From the IMG/VR virus record IMGVR_UViG_3300021964_000039, positions 16,019 through 80,018 of that record: 64,000 nucleotides of DNA; one strand, written 5' to 3'. Origin of the DNA: a virus. Position 1 is the stretch's first letter. Each line of letters opens with the position of its first letter. The notes below the pieces were generated by a model that saw only the letters and a program-made list of their open reading frames with translations, was not told where the DNA came from and made no database searches. The translations under genes and the position numbers were made by a program. Positions 25,192 through 33,711 of this stretch are shown piece by piece.

Positions 25192-28100
25192 ATGGCATTG
25201 ACATCACCAGGAGTTCAGGTTAGTGTAATAGACGAAAGTTTTTATACTTCAGCACAACCAGGAACAGTTCCAATGTTGCTTGTAGCGTCAGCACAAGACA
25301 AAGCAAATGCTGCTGGAACAGGCATAGCACAAGGAACAAGACAAGCAAACGCTGGTAACCCATATCTAGTTACAAGTCAAAGAGACTTAGTAGAGTTATT
25401 TGGTGAACCAGTATTTTATACAGATACAAATAACAATCCAGTACATGGCGGAGAACTTAATGAATATGGACTTCAGGCTGCATATTCATTATTAGGTGTT
25501 AGTAATAGAGCATATATTGTTCGTGCAGACATAGATCTAGCATCACTAACTCCTAGTGCTAACGCTCCTGCTGCAAATCCGCAATCAGGAGAATATTGGT
25601 TTGATATTGCAAGTTCTTTGTACGGAATTTTTGAATGGAACGGCAATGCTGTAACAACTACTAATGGACAAACATTCACAAATAAGACTCCTAGAATTAT
25701 AAATGCACAAGGTGATGTTGTAAACTTTAGTACAGGAGATTATACTCCTAAAGCGTCTATTGGTGCTATTGGCGAATATGCCTTAGTAACTGTAACAAGT
25801 GTAAACAAGTTATGGTATAAGAATAGTGCTGGAACATGGGTCACAGTTGGTAGTTCTGCTTGGACAGCAAGTTGGCCAACAGTAAGAAGTGGTACAAGTA
25901 ATCCAACAATTAATCCTGCAGATTCATTTGATATCAACAGTACACCAATTACAGGTTGGGGAGGAAACTCCGTAACTGATCTTGCAGGCTATATTAACTC
26001 ACTTAGCTTAGGTGCTGGCGGTGCAGGTGCAGTAACAGCAGCCGTTGTAGACAACAGACTAGAGCTATACAGCGCAGGTAATCCTGTAATAATTGGTGCA
26101 GGAACAGGTACTATACTTTCAGATCTTGATATTACAGCTACTACATTCCAAGCTCCTGCATTGCAAATTAGCACACATACTAATGTACCACAGTTTAAAT
26201 CAAATGGTACTAATAATCCAACAGGTTCTATATGGGTTAAGACTACACAACCAAATGGCGGCGCAAAATATAGCGTTAAGCGTTGGAATGCAACAACAGC
26301 ACTTTGGGAAGCACTATCATCACCAATATATGATACAAACCATGCTGCACTGTATGGTTTGGATGTAGCTGGCGGTGGCAAGAATTTACCAGTTGGGTCA
26401 ATTTATATTCAAAGCAATCCAACAGAAGATAGTCCAACAGAAGCTTCATTTAAGATTATGCGTAGAGCAGTTTCAGGTGATACAGCAGTAACTAGTGCAG
26501 CAATTACAGGACTAAGTGTTACTGGCGGAGCCGGCGGCGGCGCAGTATACAACTTTGATATTCAAGAATCAATTGTTGGTAATTCAGCCCTTAATCCTGC
26601 AATCACTGTAACATTTACTGCTACAAATGCAGCTACAGATGCAGAAGATATAGCGGCAGCTATTAACAGCGCAGGCTTTGTAAATATTGTTGCAAGCGTA
26701 GATAGTTCTAATAAACTTAGTATAGCACATACAGCAGGCGGAGAGTTCCGTATTGCAGACACTGACGGAGCACTAGCAGATATAGGTTACACAGCATTTA
26801 ATAATGCAACCTCAACAGGCACACCTAATCTTTATGCCGCACCAGCAGGTGATACAACAAATGATTTTGTAGCAACAAACTGGAATGTACTTTCATATAC
26901 AGCAAGCGTAGATGCTCCAACTTCGTTAACAGATAACAATACACTATGGTATAATAGTGTAGTTGATGAAGTGGACATTATGGTACATAACGGCAGTACT
27001 TGGGTAGGATACTTAGATTCTACAAGTCCATACTATGCCGCGCAAGCAGGTAATCAAACCGATCCTGTAGGACCAATTGTTTCTGCAACACAACCTGAAG
27101 AGCAAAGTGATGGTAGCGATCTTAAAGAAGGTGATATTTGGATTGACACTTCTGATTTAGAAAACTATCCTAGAATTTACAAGTATAATGCAACATTGTT
27201 AAGATGGATTGAAGTTGATACTTCAGATCAGACTACAGAAGATGGCATCTTATTTGCAGATGCACGTTGGACTGATGCAGGATATGATGCAACTAATGTA
27301 GCATCTAGTATTACAGACTTGTTGGTTAGTAATTACTTAGATCCAGACGCTCCAGATCCTGCACTTTATCCAAGAGGAATGTTATTATGGAATACACGCA
27401 GAAGCGGATTTAATGTTAAGAGATTTGTAAGAAACTACATTGATTTAACAACAACTAACCCAAGATTTAACAATGAAGATATGAATGATCTAACAACAGG
27501 TCAAAAATATTATCCACATCGTTGGGTTACTGAATCAGCTAACCAAGCAAACGGAGCAGGATCTTTTGGTCGCAATGCTCAACGCAAAGTGATTGTACAA
27601 GCACTACAAGCTGAAATAAACAGTAATGAAGAAATTAGAGATGAACAGTCAAAGCAATTTAATATTATTGCTACTCCAGGCTATTCAGAACTAATTGGAG
27701 AAATGGTAACACTTAACTATGACAGAGGATTAACAGCATTTGTACTTGGTGATTCCCCTGCAAGGCTAACAAGTGATGCTACTTCATTGTCAGAATGGTC
27801 AACTAATGTAAACCAGGCAGTTGAAGATAATTCAAACGGGCTAGTTAGTTTTGACGAATATTTGGCTGTGTTCTATCCATGGGGTATAACATCAGACAAT
27901 GCAGGAAATAATATTGTTGTTCCACCAAGTCATATGATGCTACGTACTATTGCATTAAGTGACCAGGTTAGCTTCCCATGGTTTGCACCAGCCGGAACTA
28001 GAAGAGGAAATATTACAAATGCAACTGCTGCAGGTTTTGTAAACAGTGAAGGAGAATTTGTAAGTATATCTCTAAACGAAGGACAGCGAGATACACTTTA

Positions 28101-28509
28101 TTCAAATAAAGTCAATCCTATATCATTCTTAACTGGTGCAGGTTTGGTTAACTTTGGACAAAAGACTAGAGCTCCAAATGATAGTGCATTAGATAGAATT
28201 AATGTTGCTAGATTGGTAATTTATTTGAGATCACAACTACAGTCATTGTCAAAGCCGTTCATATTTGAACCAAATGATAAGATAACTAGAGATGAAATAA
28301 AGCAAGCTACAGAAAGCCTATTATTAGAACTAGTAGGACAAAGAGCATTGTATGACTTCTTAGTTGTATGCGATGAAACTAACAATACTCCAGCTAGAAT
28401 TGATAGAAATGAACTATACTTAGACATTGCTATTGAACCGGTTAAAGCAGTTGAGTTTATTTACATACCTCTTAGACTTAAGAACACCGGAGAAATTGCG
28501 GCTCTTTAA
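25192..28509 (+). CDS. 18: tail sheath protein (gp18)
   Basis: 1105 residues. The start 'LTSPGVQVSVIDESFY' and the C-terminal half ('DRGLTAFVLGDSPARL', 'YPWGITSDNAGNNIVVPPSH', 'RRGNITNA', 'RINVARLVIYLRSQL') are typical of T4-type contractile sheath proteins. The expected size is near 660 residues, so roughly 450 extra residues are inserted between about 125 and 640. The insert is made of Trp-rich display-type modules ('GSIWVKTTQPNGGAKYSVKR', 'GDIWIDTSDLENYPRIYKYN', 'MVHNGSTWVGYLD') and Ala/Thr-rich stretches. These probably project from the outer surface of the tail. Late motif and GGAG upstream. Confidence 0.9.
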   Translation: MALTSPGVQVSVIDESFYTSAQPGTVPMLLVASAQDKANAAGTGIAQGTRQANAGNPYLVTSQRDLVELFGEPVFYTDTNNNPVHGGELNEYGLQAAYSLLGVSNRAYIVRADIDLASLTPSANAPAANPQSGEYWFDIASSLYGIFEWNGNAVTTTNGQTFTNKTPRIINAQGDVVNFSTGDYTPKASIGAIGEYALVTVTSVNKLWYKNSAGTWVTVGSSAWTASWPTVRSGTSNPTINPADSFDINSTPITGWGGNSVTDLAGYINSLSLGAGGAGAVTAAVVDNRLELYSAGNPVIIGAGTGTILSDLDITATTFQAPALQISTHTNVPQFKSNGTNNPTGSIWVKTTQPNGGAKYSVKRWNATTALWEALSSPIYDTNHAALYGLDVAGGGKNLPVGSIYIQSNPTEDSPTEASFKIMRRAVSGDTAVTSAAITGLSVTGGAGGGAVYNFDIQESIVGNSALNPAITVTFTATNAATDAEDIAAAINSAGFVNIVASVDSSNKLSIAHTAGGEFRIADTDGALADIGYTAFNNATSTGTPNLYAAPAGDTTNDFVATNWNVLSYTASVDAPTSLTDNNTLWYNSVVDEVDIMVHNGSTWVGYLDSTSPYYAAQAGNQTDPVGPIVSATQPEEQSDGSDLKEGDIWIDTSDLENYPRIYKYNATLLRWIEVDTSDQTTEDGILFADARWTDAGYDATNVASSITDLLVSNYLDPDAPDPALYPRGMLLWNTRRSGFNVKRFVRNYIDLTTTNPRFNNEDMNDLTTGQKYYPHRWVTESANQANGAGSFGRNAQRKVIVQALQAEINSNEEIRDEQSKQFNIIATPGYSELIGEMVTLNYDRGLTAFVLGDSPARLTSDATSLSEWSTNVNQAVEDNSNGLVSFDEYLAVFYPWGITSDNAGNNIVVPPSHMMLRTIALSDQVSFPWFAPAGTRRGNITNATAAGFVNSEGEFVSISLNEGQRDTLYSNKVNPISFLTGAGLVNFGQKTRAPNDSALDRINVARLVIYLRSQLQSLSKPFIFEPNDKITRDEIKQATESLLLELVGQRALYDFLVVCDETNNTPARIDRNELYLDIAIEPVKAVEFIYIPLRLKNTGEIAAL

Positions 28510-28524
28510 TAGCTGAAGAAATGT

Positions 28525-28532
28525 GATAAATA
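28525..28532 (+). promoter_or_regulatory. late promoter motif for tail tube
   Basis: GATAAATA, 20 nt before the tube ATG with AGGAG at 28541-28545. Supplies a separate late start for the highly expressed tube gene. Confidence 0.7.
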
Positions 28533-28552
28533 ATAGTAACAGGAGATATTAA

Positions 28553-29179
28553 ATGGCTATTTCAACACTATCAAAATTAACTGTGCCGCTAGATAGCGAT
28601 AACAGTGCAACTAATCAGGGCTTATTAATGCCTAAGTTGCAGTATCGCTTTAGAGTGACACTGGAAAACTTTGGTGTGTCGACTCCTACAACAGAGCTTA
28701 CAAAACAAGTTATGGACGTTACTCGTCCAACAGTATCGTTTGATCAAATTACTCTTGATGCATATAACTCACGTGTGTATTTGGCAGGTAAGCATACTTG
28801 GGAGCCGATTACACTTAACTTGCGTGAAGACGTAAACAATAATGTACAAAAACTTGTTGGCGAACAGTTACAGAAACAATTCGACTTCTTCGAACAGGCA
28901 AGTGCTGCATCAGGTATAGATTATAAGTTCTTAACAAGAATGGAAATACTTGACGGTGGTAACGGTATAAATGAACCAAATGTATTAGAAACTTTTGAAT
29001 TATACGGTTGTTACATAGAAAATGCAAATTATAACAGTTTAAATTATACAACTAATGATCCTGTTAATGTAACACTACAAATACGTTATGATAATGCTAT
29101 CCAATCACCACAAGGTACAGGTATTGGTACAGCAATCGGACGTACTACAAATACTTTAGTTACCGGCGGCGGCCTATAA
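28553..29179 (+). CDS. 19: tail tube protein (gp19)
   Basis: 208 residues, against 163 in T4. 'PKLQYRFRVTLENFGV' near the start, 'KQVMDVTRPTVSFDQITLD' and 'GKHTWEPITLNLREDVNN' are the tube-fold signature, and 'VTLQIRYDNAIQS' closes the barrel. It polymerises as hexamer rings into the inner tail tube. It follows the sheath gene as in T4 and is followed by a strong hairpin, so its message is insulated. The small C-terminal tail ends in a Gly-rich stretch. Confidence 0.88.
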   Translation: MAISTLSKLTVPLDSDNSATNQGLLMPKLQYRFRVTLENFGVSTPTTELTKQVMDVTRPTVSFDQITLDAYNSRVYLAGKHTWEPITLNLREDVNNNVQKLVGEQLQKQFDFFEQASAASGIDYKFLTRMEILDGGNGINEPNVLETFELYGCYIENANYNSLNYTTNDPVNVTLQIRYDNAIQSPQGTGIGTAIGRTTNTLVTGGGL

Positions 29180-29201
29180 TAACAAAATAATAGCCAATAT
29201 A

Positions 29202-29224
29202 GAAAGGGGACTTAGTCCCCTTTC
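29202..29224 (+). terminator. hairpin terminator after gp19
   Basis: A perfect 10-bp inverted repeat (GAAAGGGGAC / GTCCCCTTTC) with a 3-nt loop, 22 nt after the gp19 stop. No long U tract follows, so it may serve for partial termination or 3'-end protection of the tube message. Confidence 0.7.
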
Positions 29225-29254
29225 CTTATGATTATATACGTACTTTAAACATAA

Positions 29255-29262
29255 GATAAATA
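29255..29262 (+). promoter_or_regulatory. late promoter motif, leaderless, for 29268 gene
   Basis: GATAAATA, 5 nt before the ATG at 29268. No ribosome site lies between. Confidence 0.7.
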
Positions 29263-29267
29263 ATAGT

Positions 29268-30359
29268 ATGGCAGGTAACAATAATTTTGCAGACAATTTA
29301 CTATCGGGTCTCCTAAATCCTAAAGGAAATTTAGGTGATTTCCAACATGCGGCACGTCTTTATGTTGATGATTATTTCAGGTTAGCACCTAAAACTAAAT
29401 TTCTATATTTTGTTAACTGGAAAATAAATGAAGAAGTACAACAACTTTTTCTTAAAGGAGCCCAGCAAAAACATTTATTAGAAGCTGCTCTACTTGTTAA
29501 ATCTATTGATTTGCCGTCATTAGACATGCGTGTTGAAACAAAGAATTCTTACAATAGAAAGAAGAATTACCATACAGGCATAACCTATGATCCTATAAAT
29601 GTTACAATGCATGACGATAATTATAGCACAACAACTGCTTTACTAGAAGCATATTACAGATACAACTATGCTGACGGTAATGCACTTAAAGAACAAAACG
29701 ACCCAAGGTATGCATCTAGAAATACATACGGTAATAGTGAAACTAGAAAATATAAGTACGGATTAGATTATAGTTATGCTAATAATCCTTTACAGATTAA
29801 AAGACCTTTCTTTGATAGTTTTGATATATACCAATTTTCGAGAAAATTCTTTACAAAATTTAGTTTAATAAATCCTATCATAACTAATATTCAACACGAT
29901 ACCATGGACCAGTCTGATGGACAAACACCATCACAAAATAGATTTTCACTAATGTACGAAGCAGTAGTATACGGCCAAGGAGAAATTAAAGATGGTGATC
30001 CTGCAGGATTTGCTGAAATACATTATGACAAAACACCAAGTCCTCTAAGTTTAGAAGGTGGTGGTATTTCAAGTTTCTTTGGCTCAGGAGGAGCAATTGA
30101 AGGCGTAGGGAAATTGGGATTATTACTAGGTGGTGAAAACCCATCTTTGTTGACAGCTGCTATAGTTGCAGGTAACCTTGCAAATAACTCAAAAGATTTA
30201 GATAGCGAAAAATTTAAAGCTGAAGCGACTGCAATAACAATCAATCAAATAACAAGTATTCAACCTGAGGATGTTTCTGGACAATATTCAAGTATAAGTG
30301 CTGATATTCCAGTAACTGGTAATGAACCAGTCACATCAACAGACCAAAGGAAAGCATAA
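29268..30359 (+). CDS. second tail-tube-fold structural protein
   Basis: 363 residues. 'TKFLYFVNWKINEEVQQLF' then 'LVKSIDLPSLDMRVETKNSY' and 'YDPINVTMHDDN' follow the strand order of tail-tube and tube-initiator proteins (gp19, gp54, gp48 fold). The C-terminal 100 residues are Gly/Ser/Ala-rich and flexible. It lies between gp19 and gp4, outside the usual T4 order. It may be the baseplate tube initiator or a modified tube subunit. Predicted leaderless late transcript. Assignment to a specific T4 gene is not secure. Confidence 0.6.
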   Translation: MAGNNNFADNLLSGLLNPKGNLGDFQHAARLYVDDYFRLAPKTKFLYFVNWKINEEVQQLFLKGAQQKHLLEAALLVKSIDLPSLDMRVETKNSYNRKKNYHTGITYDPINVTMHDDNYSTTTALLEAYYRYNYADGNALKEQNDPRYASRNTYGNSETRKYKYGLDYSYANNPLQIKRPFFDSFDIYQFSRKFFTKFSLINPIITNIQHDTMDQSDGQTPSQNRFSLMYEAVVYGQGEIKDGDPAGFAEIHYDKTPSPLSLEGGGISSFFGSGGAIEGVGKLGLLLGGENPSLLTAAIVAGNLANNSKDLDSEKFKAEATAITINQITSIQPEDVSGQYSSISADIPVTGNEPVTSTDQRKA

Positions 30360-30370
30360 GGAAGACAAAA

Positions 30371-30745
30371 ATGCAAACAGACTACAATGAAGCAATTATA
30401 AGTAAAAAAGATAGTGCAGATTCTGTTGTTGGTTACTTTGATACATATTTTGATGCACCTATTTCATATGCACAAAATGAATTAGATGCTGTAGTAGGAT
30501 TTTTCCAAAATGCAGGCTTTGGACAAGAGTCAGCAACTAGTATCGCAGGAGTATTGTTGTTTCAAGCAAAATTAGAAAATGTTCCAGTAATGAAACTAAT
30601 TGATACATTAAAGCAATACACACCTCCACAACTATCACAAGTAGTGAGCCAGATTGTAAATAATTATAGATCTAATACTAGTGCAATAGGTTACAAAAGT
30701 GACAGACCACCTAGTGATTATGCAAGTAGAAACATAAAGGCTTAA
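30371..30745 (+). CDS. uncharacterised small protein of the tail module
   Basis: 124 residues, largely helical by composition ('NELDAVVGFFQNAGFGQESA', 'VVSQIVNNYRSN'). AAGGAAG precedes the ATG. No family recognised. The strongly conserved-looking core and place between a tube-like protein and gp4 suggest a virion or assembly role. The next gene begins after 2 nt, so the two are translationally linked. Confidence 0.55.
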   Translation: MQTDYNEAIISKKDSADSVVGYFDTYFDAPISYAQNELDAVVGFFQNAGFGQESATSIAGVLLFQAKLENVPVMKLIDTLKQYTPPQLSQVVSQIVNNYRSNTSAIGYKSDRPPSDYASRNIKA

Positions 30746-30747
30746 TA

Positions 30748-31182
30748 ATGGCCAAATTCGCTCAGGGTAAGTTTAAACCCAAAAATCCTGACAAATATAT
30801 GGGAAACAGAACTCCTACTTATCGCAGTAGTTGGGAATTTGCATTTATGAGATTTTGTGATGAACATCCTAGTGTATCAAAATGGGCTAGTGAGAGTATT
30901 AAAATTCCTTATAGGAATCCATTAACAGGTAAGCAAACAATTTATGTTCCTGATTTTTTTGTAGTATATATTGACAAAAAAGGAAAACAACGAGTTGAAC
31001 TAATAGAAGTCAAACCCGAAAATCAAACTATAAGAGAAAAGTTAGGTAGAAGCAAAGCAAATCAGGCGCATTGGGTTTTGAATCAAGCAAAATGGGAAGC
31101 GGCTAGAGCATATTGCAAACAAAAAGGAATATTCTTTAGAATAGTAAACGAGTCTGATATATTTCATAACGGAAGAAGATAA
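30748..31182 (+). CDS. 4: head completion nuclease (gp4)
   Basis: 144 residues matching T4 gp4 (also called gp50/65), which fills the last DNA-packaging/head completion step. The fold is TnsA-like: Glu30 in 'TYRSSWEFAFMRFCDEHPSV', Asp69 in 'YVPDFFVVY' and Glu87-x-Lys89 in 'ELIEVKP' form the nuclease centre. 'NQAKWEAARAYCKQKGIFFR' also matches. It starts 2 nt after the previous gene and overlaps the sulfotransferase by 1 nt. Confidence 0.88.
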   Translation: MAKFAQGKFKPKNPDKYMGNRTPTYRSSWEFAFMRFCDEHPSVSKWASESIKIPYRNPLTGKQTIYVPDFFVVYIDKKGKQRVELIEVKPENQTIREKLGRSKANQAHWVLNQAKWEAARAYCKQKGIFFRIVNESDIFHNGRR

Positions 31183-31799
31183 TGGCAATTATGGTAAAAG
31201 ACCCCTACCACGCAACATTTATACATATTGCAAAAACAGGAGGCAGTAGCGTTACTGTTTGGTTAAAAAGTAATTTTGATGTGTATACTACAAAAACTAA
31301 GATGGGCGCAGATGTATACCAAACTAAAAGAGTATTTGATACAGATAATATTGGTTGGACGTTTTGTACAGTAAGAAATCCTTGGAGGATTGCAGTTAGC
31401 TGGTATAGTTTTTTGTGCTTACAAAATCAAGGACGTATAAAGCATGTATTAGAATCAGATCAGGTGTTATCAAATAAGAAAAAATATAATTTAGATTATT
31501 TGTATGCTGAAAAAAGTAGATTAGAAAAAGGGTTTGAAAGATGGGTAACGTATGGACTAAGAACACCTTTGTGGAAAAAAGCTGAACAGTGTGATTATGT
31601 TATGAAATTAGAAACCATACATAGAGATTTCAAAGAAGTACAAAAAAGATTAGGATGCTATACAGTGTTACCTCATCTTATGAGAAGTGATATTAACCGT
31701 GCAAGTTGGCAGTCATACTATACAAATAAAGAAACTATAGATATTGTAGCAAATCATTACAAAAAAGATATTGAACTGTATGGGTACGACTTCAGCTAA
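31182..31799 (+). CDS. sulfotransferase-like protein
   Basis: 205 residues with both PAPS-binding motifs of family 2 sulfotransferases: 'FIHIAKTGGSSVTVWL' (5'-phosphosulfate loop, Lys18) and 'VRNPWRIAVSWYSF' (3'-phosphate site, Arg65 and Ser73). The enzyme would move sulfate from PAPS to a hydroxyl, most likely on a glycan. It is inserted between gp4 and gp16 with a 1-nt overlap and no separate promoter, so it should be made late with virion proteins. A second sulfotransferase is at 42615 and an APS-kinase-like gene at 55861. Confidence 0.8.
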   Translation: MAIMVKDPYHATFIHIAKTGGSSVTVWLKSNFDVYTTKTKMGADVYQTKRVFDTDNIGWTFCTVRNPWRIAVSWYSFLCLQNQGRIKHVLESDQVLSNKKKYNLDYLYAEKSRLEKGFERWVTYGLRTPLWKKAEQCDYVMKLETIHRDFKEVQKRLGCYTVLPHLMRSDINRASWQSYYTNKETIDIVANHYKKDIELYGYDFS

Positions 31800-31802
31800 A
31801 TA
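31795..31802 (+). promoter_or_regulatory. late promoter motif for gp16
   Basis: GCTAAATA overlapping the sulfotransferase stop codon, 21 nt before the gp16 ATG; GGAAG lies between. Confidence 0.65.
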
Positions 31803-31823
31803 GTAGTATATTATGGAAGTGTC

Positions 31824-32318
31824 ATGACTAAAAAATTAGAAGAATTATTAAATTTACCTGATAGTAAAGAAATAATAGACGAAGCAAAAACAAAAGAAAC
31901 AAAAACCGAAATTGTTGAATCAGAACAAACAATTAGAGACATTGCCGAGTTTGATAAAATTGCTGGAGCTTTACCTAGTGTAAAAGGTTTAGGCGAAAAA
32001 GCAGACGTAGAGTTAGATGATATTGCACAACGGGCTTTAAGCAGTTATGAAGATTTAATGGATCTAGGAATGAATGTTGAAAGCAGATACAGTGGCAGGG
32101 TATTTGAAGTTGCAGGTAGTATGTTAAAAACTAGTTTAGATGCAAAAGTTGCTAAACTAGATAAAAAACTGAAAATGATAGACCTACAACTTAAAAAAGA
32201 AAAATTAGATAAAGACAGCTCATCAAGCGACGGTGACCTTGTTAACGGGGAAGGCTATGTTGTTACAGATAGAAACAGCCTACTTGAACGGTTAAAAGGC
32301 ATGCAGAATGATAAATAG
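31824..32318 (+). CDS. 16: small terminase subunit (gp16)
   Basis: 164 residues, the same length as T4 gp16. The central helical pair around 'AQRALSSYEDLMDLGMNVES' and 'GSMLKTSLDAKVAKLDKKL' fits the coiled-coil oligomerisation core of gp16, and the tail 'DRNSLLERLKGMQ' resembles the conserved end. It regulates the large subunit and recognises concatemer DNA. Similarity is by pattern and position (two genes before gp17); the N-terminus is not diagnostic. Confidence 0.72.
   Translation: MTKKLEELLNLPDSKEIIDEAKTKETKTEIVESEQTIRDIAEFDKIAGALPSVKGLGEKADVELDDIAQRALSSYEDLMDLGMNVESRYSGRVFEVAGSMLKTSLDAKVAKLDKKLKMIDLQLKKEKLDKDSSSSDGDLVNGEGYVVTDRNSLLERLKGMQNDK
32310..32317 (+). promoter_or_regulatory. late promoter motif
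   Basis: GATAAATA overlapping the gp16 stop, 22 nt before the ATG at 32340, with ATAGGA between. Confidence 0.6.
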
Positions 32319-32339
32319 TTTATAAGATAGGATGTTACA

Positions 32340-32897
32340 ATGAAAACATTTAAAGATTTTTTGACAGAAGGCAAAAAGACCTATAGTTTCAAAATTGGTA
32401 TTGCGGGTCAGTTGCCTGAAAACATAGAAGATACTTTAGAAACTTGCTTGGAAAAATACAATATAGTAAATTTTTCTAAGTCAAAGACAACTCCTATACA
32501 AGAAAGACCACTAGATTTTCCGCAGTTACAAAATATGGAAGTAACTTATTTTGAAACTGAAGTAAATTATCCTACTACTGTACAGGTAATGCAAGAGTAT
32601 TTGGCAAGAGGTTGTGATATTGATCAAGGACACATTATTGTTCGTAGTCCTGATGAACCACAAGAGCTTTATCAAGCACCTAAATCAGAAGAACCTTATG
32701 AAGCAATGCTTACAAAAGAAGATATGGGCGGTGAGAGCGCACAAGATAGTGTAGCCGGAAATCGTGTTATGGACCTGCTTAAAGAGCTAGAAGTAGCTAG
32801 AAAAGAAAGAGGACATGACGGTGCTGAAGGTGCTCCAACTGGTGAATCAAGTGATATTACACTAGAAACAAACGACAAAAGCCCGATAGGAAGTTAA
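32340..32897 (+). CDS. uncharacterised virion/assembly protein
   Basis: 185 residues starting 'MKTFKDFLTEGKKTYSFKIG', a start shared by several proteins of marine T4-like phages. The first 100 residues could form an alpha/beta domain ('MEVTYFETEVNYPTTVQVM'); the rest is acidic and probably disordered ('GGESAQDSVAGN', 'ERGHDGAEGAPTGESSD'). It has its own late motif. The gap to the next gene is 2 nt. Probably a structural or scaffold-like component; no T4 counterpart recognised. Confidence 0.55.
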   Translation: MKTFKDFLTEGKKTYSFKIGIAGQLPENIEDTLETCLEKYNIVNFSKSKTTPIQERPLDFPQLQNMEVTYFETEVNYPTTVQVMQEYLARGCDIDQGHIIVRSPDEPQELYQAPKSEEPYEAMLTKEDMGGESAQDSVAGNRVMDLLKELEVARKERGHDGAEGAPTGESSDITLETNDKSPIGS

Positions 32898-32899
32898 TT

Positions 32900-33667
32900 A
32901 TGGAATTAAAAAATTTACTACAACAAATGAAAGACATTGAAACTGCAGAGGCATTAAAAGAGAATCCTATGCCATCAGGAATGCCTCCAATGGGTGCTCC
33001 ACAAATGGACCAAGGATCTCCAGTTTCAATGAATGTAAGTCTTAATGCTAGTGGAAAAGATCACGTTGAAGATTTAATAGATATGATGAAAAACGCTGGC
33101 TTAGGTAGTGCAAAAGAAGTAGATCAAGATATGATGCCTGTAAGACAAGATATGGAAAGACTACAAAAAGTTTTTTCTAAAGGTGATGATAAAGATGGTA
33201 AACTTGATTTAGATATAGATGGTGATAATCAGCCTGATTTAGATACCGAAGGTTATGACAACGAACCTGAAGATGAATATCAAGATACAGAATATATGAC
33301 TAAAGATTTGTCAGGTGGCCTAAATAGAGAAAAAGATAAACATGCATTGAGAGCAAAAGATCCAGCAATTCATGTAGAAGATATTAAAGCAATTCTTCAA
33401 TCAGCATTATCTGAAAAAATGAAGAGCAAAAAAAGCAAAAAACCAAATGATGGTAATCTCGCAAACAATGCTAAGCCATATGATAAAGTAACAAGAGCAG
33501 ACGTTATTGCAGGAGCTACTGGCAATGACGAAATGGGCGGCAAGAAAAAGAAAAGTGAAGACATTGCTATTGAAGGCCGTGGCAAGAAAAATAAAAAGAA
33601 GATGGAAGATATAAAAACTGTCGAAGGCAGAGGACGCGGCAGAGGACGCGGCAAAGGAAAAAAATAA
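32900..33667 (+). CDS. uncharacterised charged virion protein
   Basis: 255 residues of strongly segregated charge. The N-terminal third is Met/Pro-rich ('MPSGMPPMGAPQMDQGSP'), the middle contains an Asp-rich EF-hand-like run ('DDKDGKLDLDIDGDNQPDLD') and the C-terminal 90 residues are very basic with Lys runs and 'GRGRGRGRGKGKK'. The basic end suggests DNA binding or packing; the Asp-rich loop may bind calcium. A rho-independent terminator follows directly. Possible internal head or scaffold protein by context. Confidence 0.55.
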   Translation: MELKNLLQQMKDIETAEALKENPMPSGMPPMGAPQMDQGSPVSMNVSLNASGKDHVEDLIDMMKNAGLGSAKEVDQDMMPVRQDMERLQKVFSKGDDKDGKLDLDIDGDNQPDLDTEGYDNEPEDEYQDTEYMTKDLSGGLNREKDKHALRAKDPAIHVEDIKAILQSALSEKMKSKKSKKPNDGNLANNAKPYDKVTRADVIAGATGNDEMGGKKKKSEDIAIEGRGKKNKKKMEDIKTVEGRGRGRGRGKGKK

Positions 33668-33670
33668 ATC

Positions 33671-33697
33671 AATAGCGCCGGAAGGCGCTATTTTTTT
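33671..33697 (+). terminator. rho-independent terminator before gp17
   Basis: AATAGCGCC / GGCGCTATT stem of 9 bp with a GGAA tetraloop and a run of seven or more T. It sits 3 nt after the preceding stop and just before the gp17 promoter. Confidence 0.9.
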
Positions 33698-33698
33698 G

Positions 33699-33706
33699 GT
33701 TAAATA
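33699..33706 (+). promoter_or_regulatory. late promoter motif, leaderless, for gp17
   Basis: GTTAAATA, 5 nt before the gp17 ATG and immediately after the terminator. No ribosome site. Confidence 0.7.
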
Positions 33707-33711
33707 CTTTC

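Noticed and set aside
32361-32387. TTGACA...TATAGT inside the 32340 gene
   Set aside because: Spacer is 15 nt, unlike the constant 17 nt of the other promoters, and it lies within coding sequence with no gene start downstream.
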